DNA of 64,000 bases from Mycobacteroides abscessus ATCC 19977 (lineage in GTDB: Bacteria > Actinomycetota > Actinomycetes > Mycobacteriales > Mycobacteriaceae), in NCBI RefSeq assembly GCF_000069185.1, contig NC_010397.1, forward strand, positions 4,092,001 to 4,156,000, read 5' to 3'. Below are positions 56,801 through 64,000 of this stretch, one piece after another. Position numbers and translations under genes: made by a program. Under the pieces are notes generated by a model that saw nothing but the letters and a program-made list of their open reading frames with translations, made no database searches and was not told where the DNA came from. Each line of letters starts with the position of its first letter. Positions within the stretch are counted from its first letter, which is position 1.

Positions 56801-58599
56801 GCCACTCCGCTTACGGTCTGCTCGACGAAGATATCGCGTGGCCGGCAGTGCACACCTGCCGCCCGAGCACGCGACACCACCTGCATCGACAAGATGCTGT
56901 CGCCGCCGAGATCGAAGAACGACTCGTCCACGCCCACTCGATCCACTCCGAGGACCTGAGCGTAGATATCGGCCAAGACCTTCTCGACCGGCCCGGAAGG
57001 CGCGCGGTAATCAGTTCCGACACTGCGGTATTCGGGAGCGGGCAAGGCACGTTTGTCCAGCTTGCCGTTGACGGTCAGCGGCAATGCGTCCAGGACCACG
57101 ACGGCGGCCGGAACCATGTACGCGGGCAGCCTTTCGGCGAGCGCGTTGCGTGCCTCGACCGGATCGGCGGTGCCCATGATGTAGCCGACCAGACGCTTGT
57201 CGCCGGGACGGTCTTCGCGGGCGATCACGACCGCCTGCTCCACCCCGTCCAGCCGTGACAAGGCCGCTTGTATCTCCCCCAATTCGATGCGATAGCCACG
57301 GATCTTGACCTGCTCATCTGCGCGGCCCAGATACTGCAGCTGGCCGTCTTCGCCCCACTGCACCAGATCCCCGGTTCGGTACATCCGCGAACCTGGCCCA
57401 CCGAATGGGCAGGCCAAGAAGCGAGATGCGGTCAGACCCGAGCGGTGCGCATAACCTGGCGCCACCCCGTTACCGGCTACGTACAGCTCACCGACCACTC
57501 CTTCGGGCGCCGGACGCAGCCACTTGTCCAGAACGAACAGTGCCGCCCCGGGCACCGGCGAACCGATCGGTGCCACGCCCGAGCCGGGGGTCAACGGCCC
57601 ACTCATCGCCGCATAGATCGTGGCCTCGGTCGGCCCGTAGGCGTTGATCATCGTGCGGCCGCTGGTCGCCCACCGGTCCACCAGTTCTGGCGGGCAGGCC
57701 TCGCCCGCGACGATGAGCGTCGTCGACTCCAACCGTTCCGGTGACAACATTCCTGCCGCCGAAGGGGTTTGGCAAAGCACGCTGACCTTTTCGCTGATCA
57801 GCAGCTCGTGGAGGTCGTCGGGCGATGAGGCCACCGATTCGGGAACCACCACCAGGCGGCCGCCGTGCAGTAGTGCGCCCCAGATTTCCCACACCGATAC
57901 GTCAAAGACCAGTGAGTGCCATTGGGACCACACCTCGCCCGGTCTGGCAGGCAGATCGGCGCGTACGGCGTCCACCAGCTGCGTCACGTTGTGGTGCGTC
58001 ACCGCAACCGCTTTGGGAACACCGGTGGTGCCCGAGGTATAGGTCATGTACGCGAGGTCATCGGGTTCCGGGGTGGGCAGCGCCGAACTGGGCTGACCGT
58101 CGATGAGGGGATCGTCGATCTCGATGACACTCACATCGAGTCCCTCGAACCGAGAACCCAAGTCCGCCGTGGTGAGCACGGCCACCGGTCCCGCGTCCGA
58201 CACCATGAACTTGATGCGCTCGTCGGGATGAGCCGGGTCGATCGGAAGGTACGCCGCCCCCGTCTTGAGGATGGCCAGTAGACCGATGATCGCCTCGCCG
58301 GAGCGTGGCACCAACAGTCCCACAACCTCTCCCGGGCCCGCTCCGTTACCCGCCAGCAGGTGCGCGATGCGGTTGGTGATCTGATCCAGCTCGCGATAGG
58401 TCCAAGACCTGTCCCGGCACACCAGTGCGACGGTCTCCGGCGCGCGCTCCACCTGGACTGCGAAAACCACCGGGATCGAGACGGGTTCGGCGGCGGGCTC
58501 GGTGAGCACCGCGCGGTTACCCCATTCGTCGAGACGGTCGTGATCGTCGTCGTCGAGAAGATCCATCGACAACAAAGTCCGGGTGGGATCGGCGCTCAT
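50854..58599 (-). CDS. mps2: Glycopeptidolipid non-ribosomal peptide synthetase Mps2, with terminal reductase
   Basis: Domains in order over 2581 residues: A1 (about 40-520), carrier T1 ([15 protein letters not shown], Ser about 568), epimerase E (about 617-1050, with HHLAVDG near 738), condensation C (about 1095-1520, HHVVIDG near 1240), A2 (about 1560-2050), T2 (Ser about 2082), and a thioester reductase R (about 2170-2540; [10 protein letters not shown] and YANGYGNSK). A1 pocket read by eye is D-V-W-C-I-A-A-I-Y-K and A2 is D-I-W-F-V-A-G-I-Y-K. With E after A1 and R at the end this fits D-Ala then L-alaninol of GPL. The start overlaps mps1 by 4 bp (58596-58599), with AAGGAG 5 nt upstream. 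Confidence 0.95.
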   Translation of the reverse strand: MSADPTRTLLSMDLLDDDDHDRLDEWGNRAVLTEPAAEPVSIPVVFAVQVERAPETVALVCRDRSWTYRELDQITNRIAHLLAGNGAGPGEVVGLLVPRSGEAIIGLLAILKTGAAYLPIDPAHPDERIKFMVSDAGPVAVLTTADLGSRFEGLDVSVIEIDDPLIDGQPSSALPTPEPDDLAYMTYTSGTTGVPKAVAVTHHNVTQLVDAVRADLPARPGEVWSQWHSLVFDVSVWEIWGALLHGGRLVVVPESVASSPDDLHELLISEKVSVLCQTPSAAGMLSPERLESTTLIVAGEACPPELVDRWATSGRTMINAYGPTEATIYAAMSGPLTPGSGVAPIGSPVPGAALFVLDKWLRPAPEGVVGELYVAGNGVAPGYAHRSGLTASRFLACPFGGPGSRMYRTGDLVQWGEDGQLQYLGRADEQVKIRGYRIELGEIQAALSRLDGVEQAVVIAREDRPGDKRLVGYIMGTADPVEARNALAERLPAYMVPAAVVVLDALPLTVNGKLDKRALPAPEYRSVGTDYRAPSGPVEKVLADIYAQVLGVDRVGVDESFFDLGGDSILSMQVVSRARAAGVHCRPRDIFVEQTVSGVAAVASLSDGRAGIVDDGIGPVLATPIIHWLQGVPGPVDQFNQTIVLQAPVGVTEDDVVVILQALLDRHATLRLRAESGDASGGWSLLVPDTGTVDARACLRVAESLSDAELVAARSRLNPAAGAQLSAVWVPDSRQLALMIHHLAVDGVSWRILLEDLNIAWAQHHGGQPVQLPAGGTSFARWAALLDEHARSQDVVATADAWREVTAVPAALPAVMPGLDTYATAKTLSVSLDADTTRELLSEVPAAFHAGVQDILLIAFGLAWNEFLDSNTTSIGIGVEGHGRQEELGRVAGLDIDLSRTVGWFTTKYPVSLSVGGLSWKEIADGSPDLGPIIKSAKEQLRALPDPLTYGLLRYLNPDVDLSGPEPAIGFNYLGRLGAGAADLTDDLWRINEDSLSSAGVASSVSMPLMYTVDLNAGIVEGGLGEEAGPHLRAGWTWAPSSVTEPQVQRLSQLWFEALAGICAYVRGGGGGLTPSDIAPAQLSQQQIDELHEQHKIVDVLPLTPIQEGLLFHTTFARAAGALEGDEAGIDFYAVQLDITVTGLVDQLRLRDAVHTVVRRHPNLAARFCTQFGDPVQVILADPVIAWRYLDLRGDDLTPDEEIQHLCAAERAAVCDLADRPTLRAALIRTEGNQHRFVLTFHHVVIDGWSLPILLQEIFASYFGHRLPAPSSYRSFVSWLADQDLDAARTAWGKVLEGFDTPTLVAPPAPPGARGVESYRVSAETTQALGDLARSQHTTVSTVLQAAWAQLLMVLTGQDDVAFGTAVSGRPAELAGSDSIVGLLINTVPVRARATASTTIAELLGQLQSAHNDTIEHEHLALNEIHHVAGHEQLFDTLFLYESYPIDTSAFMGVQELAITEFVTREYNHYPLSVMALPGHELGIRVEYDTDKFGLDDIQAVFERFERVLVSMVSDADQRLSSLDVLQTDEHKQLDGWGNRKVLVRGPEPVLSIPEAFAEQVDRAPEAVALTFEGRSTTYGELDEAANRLANLLSVYGAAPGESVALLMPRSDEAIIAILAILKTGASYLPIDPSVPDTRLEFMLSDAVPIAAVTTAELRARFDGSGVSVVQFDDAEDDPTGAIYGHTPLLTPAPDDIAYTIYTSGTTGVPKGVAIAHSNVTQALKFPLTHMPTGPGEVWTQAGSLVFDITVWEIFGALLHGGRLVIIPDSVVRSPDDFRDLLIREKVTVLFQTPSAVGMLSPEGLNNLTLVVAGEACPTEVVDRWAPGRVMINGYGPTETTIYATFGELIAGSGVVPIGVPVPDAALFVLDRWMRPVPPGVVGELYVAGLGVGIGYVKRQALTAARFVACPFGEPGTRMYRTGDLVRWGVSESSVGQLEYLGRADEQVKIRGFRIELGEIQAALADVDGVEQAAVIAREDRPGDKRLVGYFIGTGEPAELRAALAKRLPPYMVPAALVRLEALPLTVNGKLDKRALPAPEYDDAARYRAPANAVEEAVAGIYAQVLGVERVGTDDSFFDLGGDSISAMRVVAAINTSFDAQLAVRTLFEAPSVRSLSGYLDGAAGAPANGPTYASVHGPGATEVRASDLTLDKFIDEATLQKAPTLPRAEATARTVLLTGATGFLGRYLVLQWLRELEQVDGTLICLVRAKSDEEARRRLDKTFDSGDPELIRVYEALAADRLQVIAGDKAEPSLGLDQDTWQRLADTVDLIVDSAALVNSVLPYSELFGPNVVGTAELIRFALTTKLKPYTYISTADVGREIEKSVFREDADIRVISATRPSDGSYANGYGNSKWAGEVLLREAHEQVGLPVKVFRSGMIMVDTSYAGQVNASDTVARMVLSVVATGVAPYSVYQLDADGNRQRAHFDGLPVEFVAEAITALGGGAAGSFDGSADFETYHVMNPHDDGIGIDEYVDWLIEAGHPIERIDDFGEWVRQFEARLHALPDHQRQGSVLQMLKILQDHGWDGQPPEPVRGPMAPADRFHAAVRKAKIGSDHDIPQVSAPIIAKYASDLQLHGLL

Positions 58600-61500
58600 G
58601 TTGGCTCCTTCTTCTTCCCTTTAACATCAGATGTCATGGCCTCCAGCACACGCTGGAACCTCTTGACCAACTTGCCAATTCGAACGGCGTTGAAGACATC
58701 GGTGTCAAATTCGACGCGCAGCCCCAGCTCGTGGCCCGGTGTAGCTTGGACCGCAAGCGGGTAGTGGTTGTACTCGCGATTGCTGAACCCGGTGATAGAC
58801 AGCTCGTGCACGCGAGATAGTGCGGCCGTGTCGATGGGGTAGTTCTCGTAGACGAACATGGTGTCGAAAAGCTGGTCATGTCCGACCGCATGGTGGATCT
58901 CTTTGAGCGCCAGATGCTGATGCTCCAAGGTCTCCCCGTAGGCGGCCTGCAGCTGGTTCAGCAGGCTCGCGATCGTGGTGTCCGGTGTGATGGTCGCGCG
59001 GACCGGCACCGTGTTGATCAACAGGCCCACCATCGATTCCGCCCCGACGAGGTCCGTTGGCCTACCCGATACCGCGGTGCCGAACGCAACATCGGTCTGG
59101 CCGGTCAGCCACATCAGCAGCTGAGCCCATGCGGCCTGCAGCACCGTGCTGACGGTGGTGCGGCACGAGCGCGCCAGCTCGCCGAGCGCCTGGGTGGTCT
59201 CGGCGGACACCTCGAAGGATTCAACACCTCTGCGGCCCAACACCATTCGCCCCGGAGGGCCCACCAGCGTCGGGGTCTCGAAACCTTCGAAGACCTTGCC
59301 CCAGGCCGACCGCGCGGCGTCGTTGTCCTGCCCGGAGAGCCAGGTGACAAACCTGCGATAGGCCACGGGAGCCGGCAGACGTTCGCCGAAGTAGCTGGCG
59401 AAGATCTCCTGCAGCAGGATCGGCTTTGACCATCCGTCGAGCACGATGTGGTGATTGGTGACCAGGAATCGATACTGATCTGTCCCGGTTCGGGCGAGTG
59501 CGGCCCGGAAAGCAGGCTGGCCCGCCAGGTCGCAGACCGCTGCCCGTTCCGAGGCCGCGAGCCGCTCAACCTGCTCCTCGGCTTCGCTGTCGGCATCCAA
59601 CTCGAGATATTGCCAGGCCAGTTCGGGATCTGCCGGAATGAGCTGGACCGGTTCACCGAACTCTTCGTAGAACCTAGCCACCACATTCGGACGGCGCCGT
59701 ATCGCGCTGTGCACCGCGTCTTGCAGCCGTTTCGGATCCAGTGGCCCGCTCAACGCGACATCGAGTTGCACGGCATACAGGTCGTCGCTACCCTCCAGCC
59801 CTTCCGGCGCCAGGTTCGAGTGGAACAACAATCCCTGCTGCAACGGCGTCAGCGGCAGGACGTCGGCAATTTCGTACTGCTCGTCCAACTGATCGATCTG
59901 CTGCTGAGTCAGCCGCGCGGGCATGACGTCCGAAGGGCTCAGTCCTCCCCCGCCACCACGGACATGCGCACAGATTCCGGCCAGTGAGTCAAACCAGAGC
60001 CTGCTGATGCGGTCGACCTGGTTGTGACTCAGAGCCGACAGTGCCCACGTCCATGTCGCGTGCAGTCGCGCGCCCGCATCGGCGTCTTCCATCACGCCCG
60101 CATTGAGTTCGACGGTGTGTCCCAAGGGCGTTGGCACCGCTGTCGCGGCAGCGGTGATAGCCACCCCGTCCTGGTCGATCCGCCACAGGTCGTCGGACAG
60201 GTCGACACCGCCCGCACCGAGGCGGCCCAGGTAATTGAAACCGATCGACGGGTCGGGCCCGGCGACATCGGCATCCGGGTTCAGGTAGCGCAGCAGACCA
60301 TAGGTCAGCCCGTCCGGCAACGTGCGAAGTTGTTCCTTGGCGCCCTTGATAACCGGCCCCAGCGCGGGGTCACCGGCCACCACCTGCGCCCAGGACAGCT
60401 CACCGACCGCAAGCGACACCGGGTACTTACTGGTGAACCAGCCGACAGTTCGGGACAGATCCGCGTCGGCCACGAACTCTTCGTTGCGGCCATGCCCCTC
60501 GACATCGATGCCAATCGGCGCTCCGGCCGAGCCCAGGAACTCGTTCCAGGCCAAGGCGAAAGCGATCAGAAGAATGTCCTGAACCCCAGCGTGATATGCG
60601 ACGGGCACCTCGCCCAGCAGCTCGCGGGTGAGATCAGCGTCCAGCGATACCGACAATTGCCCGGCACTGGCATAGGTGTCCATGGTGGGGTGCACGGCCG
60701 GCAACGCCGGCGGAATCTTCTCCACCTGCCGCCAGGTGTCGGTCAGCGCCTCCACGTCGGCGGTTCGTGCGCGCTCATCGAGCAGAGTCGCCCACCGGGC
60801 AAACGACGTGCCGCCCGAGGGCAATTCCACCGCCTGCCCTCCGTGGTGCTGCGCCCAGGCGATGTTGAAGTCTTCCAACAGGATCCGCCACGACACCGCG
60901 TCGACAGCCAGGTGGTGGACGATCAACACCAAGCGATTCTTGCCGCTCTCCCATAGAGCACTCAGCATCGAACCGGTCGCGGGGTTCAGCCGCGACCGGG
61001 CATGGCGCAGCGCCTCGTCGGAAAGCGCTTCGACCGCGAGAAGGCACGCCCGAGCGTCCACCGTTCCCACCTCGGGTATCAGCAGCGCCCACTCGCCGTC
61101 GTTCTCCTCGGCACGTAACCGCAGTGTGGCATGCCTATCCAGCAGCGCCTGCAACACGGTCACCACATCGTCCTCGGACACCCCCTCGGGAGCCTGCAGC
61201 ACGACTGTCTGGTTGAACTCGCCGACATTGCCGCCGAGTCCGTGCAGCCAACGGATGATCGGGGTCGCGACCACCGGCCCGGTGCCCGCGTCGACCACAG
61301 TGGCTTCCCCGTCGGCGAATACGGCGACCTGAGCCAGCCGCGACACCGTCTGCTCGACGAAGATGTCGCGCGGTCGCAGCAACAGTCCGGCGGCCCGAGC
61401 ACGGGCCACTACCTGCATGGACGAAATGCTGTCTCCGCCCAGGTCAAAGAAGGAGTCATCCACACCGATCTGCTCGACGCCGAGCACCTGCGCGTAGATA

Positions 61501-64000
61501 CCCGCCAAGATCTCCTCGACTGCATCCTCGGGCGCGCGGTAATGATCGGCATCCTGGAACTCCGGCGCGGGGAGAGCACGGGTATCGAGCTTGCCGTTGA
61601 CGGTAAGCGGCAAAGCATCCAAAACCACCACGGCGGCAGGAACCATATAGGACGGCAGACGCTCCGCCAGGGTGGCTCGCACTGCCGTCGGATCCAAAGT
61701 GCCCGCCGTTGATTCGGTGATGTAACCCACCAGCCGCTTATCGCCGGGCCGGTCCTCACGGGCGATCACCGCCGCCTGGTCCACTCCCGCCACGCGCGCC
61801 AACGCCGCGTGAACCTCACCGAGTTCAATTCGGTAACCACGGATTTTGACCTGCTTGTCGGCGCGGCCCACGTAGCGCAGCTGTCCGTCTTCACCCCACT
61901 GCACCAGGTCTCCGGTGCGGTACATGCGCGAGCCAGGGGCCCCGAATGGGCATGCGACAAAACGGGTTGTCGTCAGATCGGAGCGCCCCAGGTATCCACT
62001 CGCCTGCCCGGAGCCGGCCACATACAACTCTCCAACGACACCCACCGGCACCTTCCGGAGCCAACCGTCGAGCACGAAGAAGGCAAGATGCTCCAGTGGC
62101 ACGCCGATCGGGCTGCTGTTGCTATCGACATCTCCGTCATCGATTTCCCGGAATGAGGCGTGCACCGTCGTCTCGGTGATTCCGTACATATTGATCATGC
62201 GCGGCAGCCCTGGATGACTGTCGAACCACGACGAAAGCCGTTGTGGTTCCAGCGCTTCTCCACCGAAGACCACGGTCTGGAGCTTGAGTTGCTGCCCCAT
62301 TTCAGGCTGCAGCGCATCAGCAGTCTGCAACGCATAAAACGCCGAGGGCGTCTGGCTCAGCACGCTGACTTCCTCGCTGACGAGCAAGGCATGCAACTCT
62401 TCTGGTGAGCGGACAACCGCGTCCGGCACGACGAGCAATCGTCCGCCGTACAACAGCGCACCCCAGATTTCCCACACCGAGTAGTCGAATGCCAGCGAAT
62501 GGCATTGGGTCCAGACCTGCCCCAAAGCCAATTCCGCGTCGAGCGATTCCAGCAGCTGCGCGACGTTGCGGTGGGTCACCGCAACGCCCTTGGGAGCACC
62601 GGTAGTACCCGACGTGTAGATGATGTACGCGATGTCATCCACCGCCGGAACAGGCAACGTGGTGTCATTCTGCGCGCTGACCGCCGGATCGTCGATATCG
62701 ATCACCGGCACACCGGAGGCGCTGAGGCGCGGGAGCAGTTCCGCCGTGGTGACCGCGACGATTGGGGCGGCGTCACCCAACACGAAGTCGACGCGCGAAT
62801 CGGGATGGGCAGGATCGATCGGCAGATACGCCGCTCCGGTCTTGAGCACAGCCAGGATGGCAGCGATCGCTTCGCCGGTACGCGGCAGCAGCAGTGCCAC
62901 ACGCTCACCGGGACGAGCACCGTGGGTCACCAAGTGGTTCGCCAAACGGTTCGCGGTGGCGTCCAATTCACCGTAGCTCCACGACCGTTCACCACAGGTG
63001 ATCGCGATCGCCTCCGGGGCGCGTGCCACCTGCGCGGCGAAAAGTTCCGGAATCGATGTCAACGCAGGCTCCGGCCGGATCAACACCGCCCGGTTACCCC
63101 ACTTGTCCAACCGGTCGTGTTCGCCGGCATCGAGTAGATCGATCGACGACAGCCTCGTGGCCGGGTCAACGGTCATGGCCGCCAGCACCTGACGCAGTTT
63201 GTCGACGACGGTATCGATTTCCGCCGAATCGAAGACATCGGTGTCGAATTCGACGCGCAGGCTCAGTTCATTGCCCGGCATAGCCACCACCGACAACGGG
63301 TAATGGTTGTACTCGCGGCTGCTGAAATCGGTGATGCCGAGCTCCCGCGCACCGAGCAGCGCGTCGGCGTCGATCGGATAGTTCTCGTACACGAATAGTG
63401 TGTCGAAGAGCCTATCCAATCCAATCGCATGATGAATTTCGTTGAGCGCCAAGTGCTCATGCTCAACGGTGTCATTGTGCATGCGCTGCAACTGATCCAG
63501 TAGATCGGCAACGGTGGTCGCGGCAGTGATGTTCGCACGCACCGGCACCGTGTTGATCAGCAGGCCAACCATCGAATCGGCACCGGCCAAGTCGGCGGGA
63601 CGCCCCGACACCGCCGTACCGAACGCGACGTCGTGCTGACCGGTCAACCACGTCAGCACCTGAGCCCACGCGGCCTGTAGAACCGTGTTGACGGTGGTGT
63701 GCTGCGCACGGGCAAGTTCACCCAGTGACCGGGTGATGTCCTCGGAAATCCGATAGGACTCCACTCCCCGACGCCCTGCGGTGGCGAGCGATCCCACCAA
63801 GGTGGGGGCCTCGAAACCGTCGAGAGCCCTACCCCACACCGATTGCGCGGCAACGCGGTCTTGCCCAGCGAGCCACGTGACGAAGTTGCGGTAGGGAGCG
63901 GGTGCAGGCAGCTGGTGTCCGTAGTAGATGCTGAAGATCTCTTGCAGCAGGATCGGTAGTGACCATCCGTCGATCACGATGTGGTGTGCGGTCAGGACGA
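58596..64000 (-). CDS. mps1: Glycopeptidolipid synthetase Mps1 (3' part; 5' end outside window)
   Basis: About 1800 C-terminal residues are present and the frame stays open to 64000. Domains visible: end of a condensation domain (HHIVIDGW, 64000-63130), an A domain (about 63050-61580), T (GGDSISSM, about 61410-61450), an epimerase (about 61300-59960, [10 protein letters not shown]) and a final C domain (about 59870-58620, HHIVLDGWS). The A pocket reads D-Y-W-S-V-G-M-V-H-K, close to the known Thr code DFWNIGMVHK. So this module loads Thr and epimerises it, as GPL needs D-allo-Thr. The final C belongs to the next module, whose A domain is the first of Mps2. Confidence 0.93.
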   Translation of the reverse strand, partial: VLTAHHIVIDGWSLPILLQEIFSIYYGHQLPAPAPYRNFVTWLAGQDRVAAQSVWGRALDGFEAPTLVGSLATAGRRGVESYRISEDITRSLGELARAQHTTVNTVLQAAWAQVLTWLTGQHDVAFGTAVSGRPADLAGADSMVGLLINTVPVRANITAATTVADLLDQLQRMHNDTVEHEHLALNEIHHAIGLDRLFDTLFVYENYPIDADALLGARELGITDFSSREYNHYPLSVVAMPGNELSLRVEFDTDVFDSAEIDTVVDKLRQVLAAMTVDPATRLSSIDLLDAGEHDRLDKWGNRAVLIRPEPALTSIPELFAAQVARAPEAIAITCGERSWSYGELDATANRLANHLVTHGARPGERVALLLPRTGEAIAAILAVLKTGAAYLPIDPAHPDSRVDFVLGDAAPIVAVTTAELLPRLSASGVPVIDIDDPAVSAQNDTTLPVPAVDDIAYIIYTSGTTGAPKGVAVTHRNVAQLLESLDAELALGQVWTQCHSLAFDYSVWEIWGALLYGGRLLVVPDAVVRSPEELHALLVSEEVSVLSQTPSAFYALQTADALQPEMGQQLKLQTVVFGGEALEPQRLSSWFDSHPGLPRMINMYGITETTVHASFREIDDGDVDSNSSPIGVPLEHLAFFVLDGWLRKVPVGVVGELYVAGSGQASGYLGRSDLTTTRFVACPFGAPGSRMYRTGDLVQWGEDGQLRYVGRADKQVKIRGYRIELGEVHAALARVAGVDQAAVIAREDRPGDKRLVGYITESTAGTLDPTAVRATLAERLPSYMVPAAVVVLDALPLTVNGKLDTRALPAPEFQDADHYRAPEDAVEEILAGIYAQVLGVEQIGVDDSFFDLGGDSISSMQVVARARAAGLLLRPRDIFVEQTVSRLAQVAVFADGEATVVDAGTGPVVATPIIRWLHGLGGNVGEFNQTVVLQAPEGVSEDDVVTVLQALLDRHATLRLRAEENDGEWALLIPEVGTVDARACLLAVEALSDEALRHARSRLNPATGSMLSALWESGKNRLVLIVHHLAVDAVSWRILLEDFNIAWAQHHGGQAVELPSGGTSFARWATLLDERARTADVEALTDTWRQVEKIPPALPAVHPTMDTYASAGQLSVSLDADLTRELLGEVPVAYHAGVQDILLIAFALAWNEFLGSAGAPIGIDVEGHGRNEEFVADADLSRTVGWFTSKYPVSLAVGELSWAQVVAGDPALGPVIKGAKEQLRTLPDGLTYGLLRYLNPDADVAGPDPSIGFNYLGRLGAGGVDLSDDLWRIDQDGVAITAAATAVPTPLGHTVELNAGVMEDADAGARLHATWTWALSALSHNQVDRISRLWFDSLAGICAHVRGGGGGLSPSDVMPARLTQQQIDQLDEQYEIADVLPLTPLQQGLLFHSNLAPEGLEGSDDLYAVQLDVALSGPLDPKRLQDAVHSAIRRRPNVVARFYEEFGEPVQLIPADPELAWQYLELDADSEAEEQVERLAASERAAVCDLAGQPAFRAALARTGTDQYRFLVTNHHIVLDGWSKPILLQEIFASYFGERLPAPVAYRRFVTWLSGQDNDAARSAWGKVFEGFETPTLVGPPGRMVLGRRGVESFEVSAETTQALGELARSCRTTVSTVLQAAWAQLLMWLTGQTDVAFGTAVSGRPTDLVGAESMVGLLINTVPVRATITPDTTIASLLNQLQAAYGETLEHQHLALKEIHHAVGHDQLFDTMFVYENYPIDTAALSRVHELSITGFSNREYNHYPLAVQATPGHELGLRVEFDTDVFNAVRIGKLVKRFQRVLEAMTSDVKGKKKEPT

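Overview
The window is high-GC actinobacterial DNA, most likely from a rapidly growing Mycobacteroides (M. abscessus/chelonae group). About half of it follows the M. tuberculosis gene order Rv0466 to Rv0491 in inverted orientation: thioesterase (Rv0466), icl1, fadB2, umaA, Rv0472c to Rv0474, hbhA, Rv0476, Rv0477, deoC, Rv0479c to Rv0481c, murB, lprQ, Rv0484c, Rv0485, mshA, Rv0487, gpm1, senX3, regX3. The right end carries mps1-mps2-gap, the glycopeptidolipid (GPL) assembly genes that M. tuberculosis lacks and the M. abscessus group has. The names rest on protein motifs and gene order read by eye; no database search was run.

Layout. 1-3875: a partial TetR gene, regX3-senX3 and gpm1. 3961-11715: an accessory lipid/ketone-oxidation block (Baeyer-Villiger-type monooxygenase, ferritin-like diiron protein, FMO-esterase fusion, SDR, PPOX protein, acyl-CoA ligase). 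11783-22633: conserved core (YbjN protein, mshA, ROK regulator, SDR, L,D-transpeptidase, HxlR/MFS pair, murB, two DUF2505 genes). 22672-28458: an accessory cluster made of a TPR protein, a CHAT (caspase-like) protease and three proteins I cannot assign; this is the best candidate for an undescribed system. 28514-38944: lpqH-like lipoprotein, methyltransferase-like protein, nitrilase, DUF2993 protein, deoC, PEP mutase/ICL-family enzyme, Rpf, hbhA locus, DUF445 protein, TetR, PPK2. 38970-45818: umaA, then a TetR gene divergent from a urea/guanidine-type operon (APC permease, two DUF1989 proteins, and a urea-carboxylase carboxyltransferase that has neither biotin carboxylase nor biotin carrier domain). 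46014-49486: fadB2, icl1, thioesterase. 49888-64000: gap, mps2 and the 3' part of mps1.

How the parts work together. Mps1 and Mps2 build the GPL peptide; the visible modules read as Thr(+E), then Ala(+E), then Ala with a terminal reductase, matching the D-allo-Thr, D-Ala, L-alaninol end of GPL, and Gap is the membrane protein needed to place GPL at the surface. The four-gene urea/guanidine operon is fully overlapped (4-bp ATGA/GTGA junctions) and has a GlnR-like box upstream, so nitrogen control is likely. The TPR and CHAT genes overlap by 4 bp, as do the two unknown genes downstream.

Regulatory architecture is compact. About ten genes carry a TANNNT -10 element 6-8 nt before the start codon, which implies leaderless mRNAs. 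In two places a -10 element or start codon is built into the preceding gene's terminator hairpin, in two places the upstream stop codon TAG is the start of the next -10 element, and murB and its divergent neighbour share one symmetric -10. I saw no insertion sequence, CRISPR array, rRNA or convincing tRNA.
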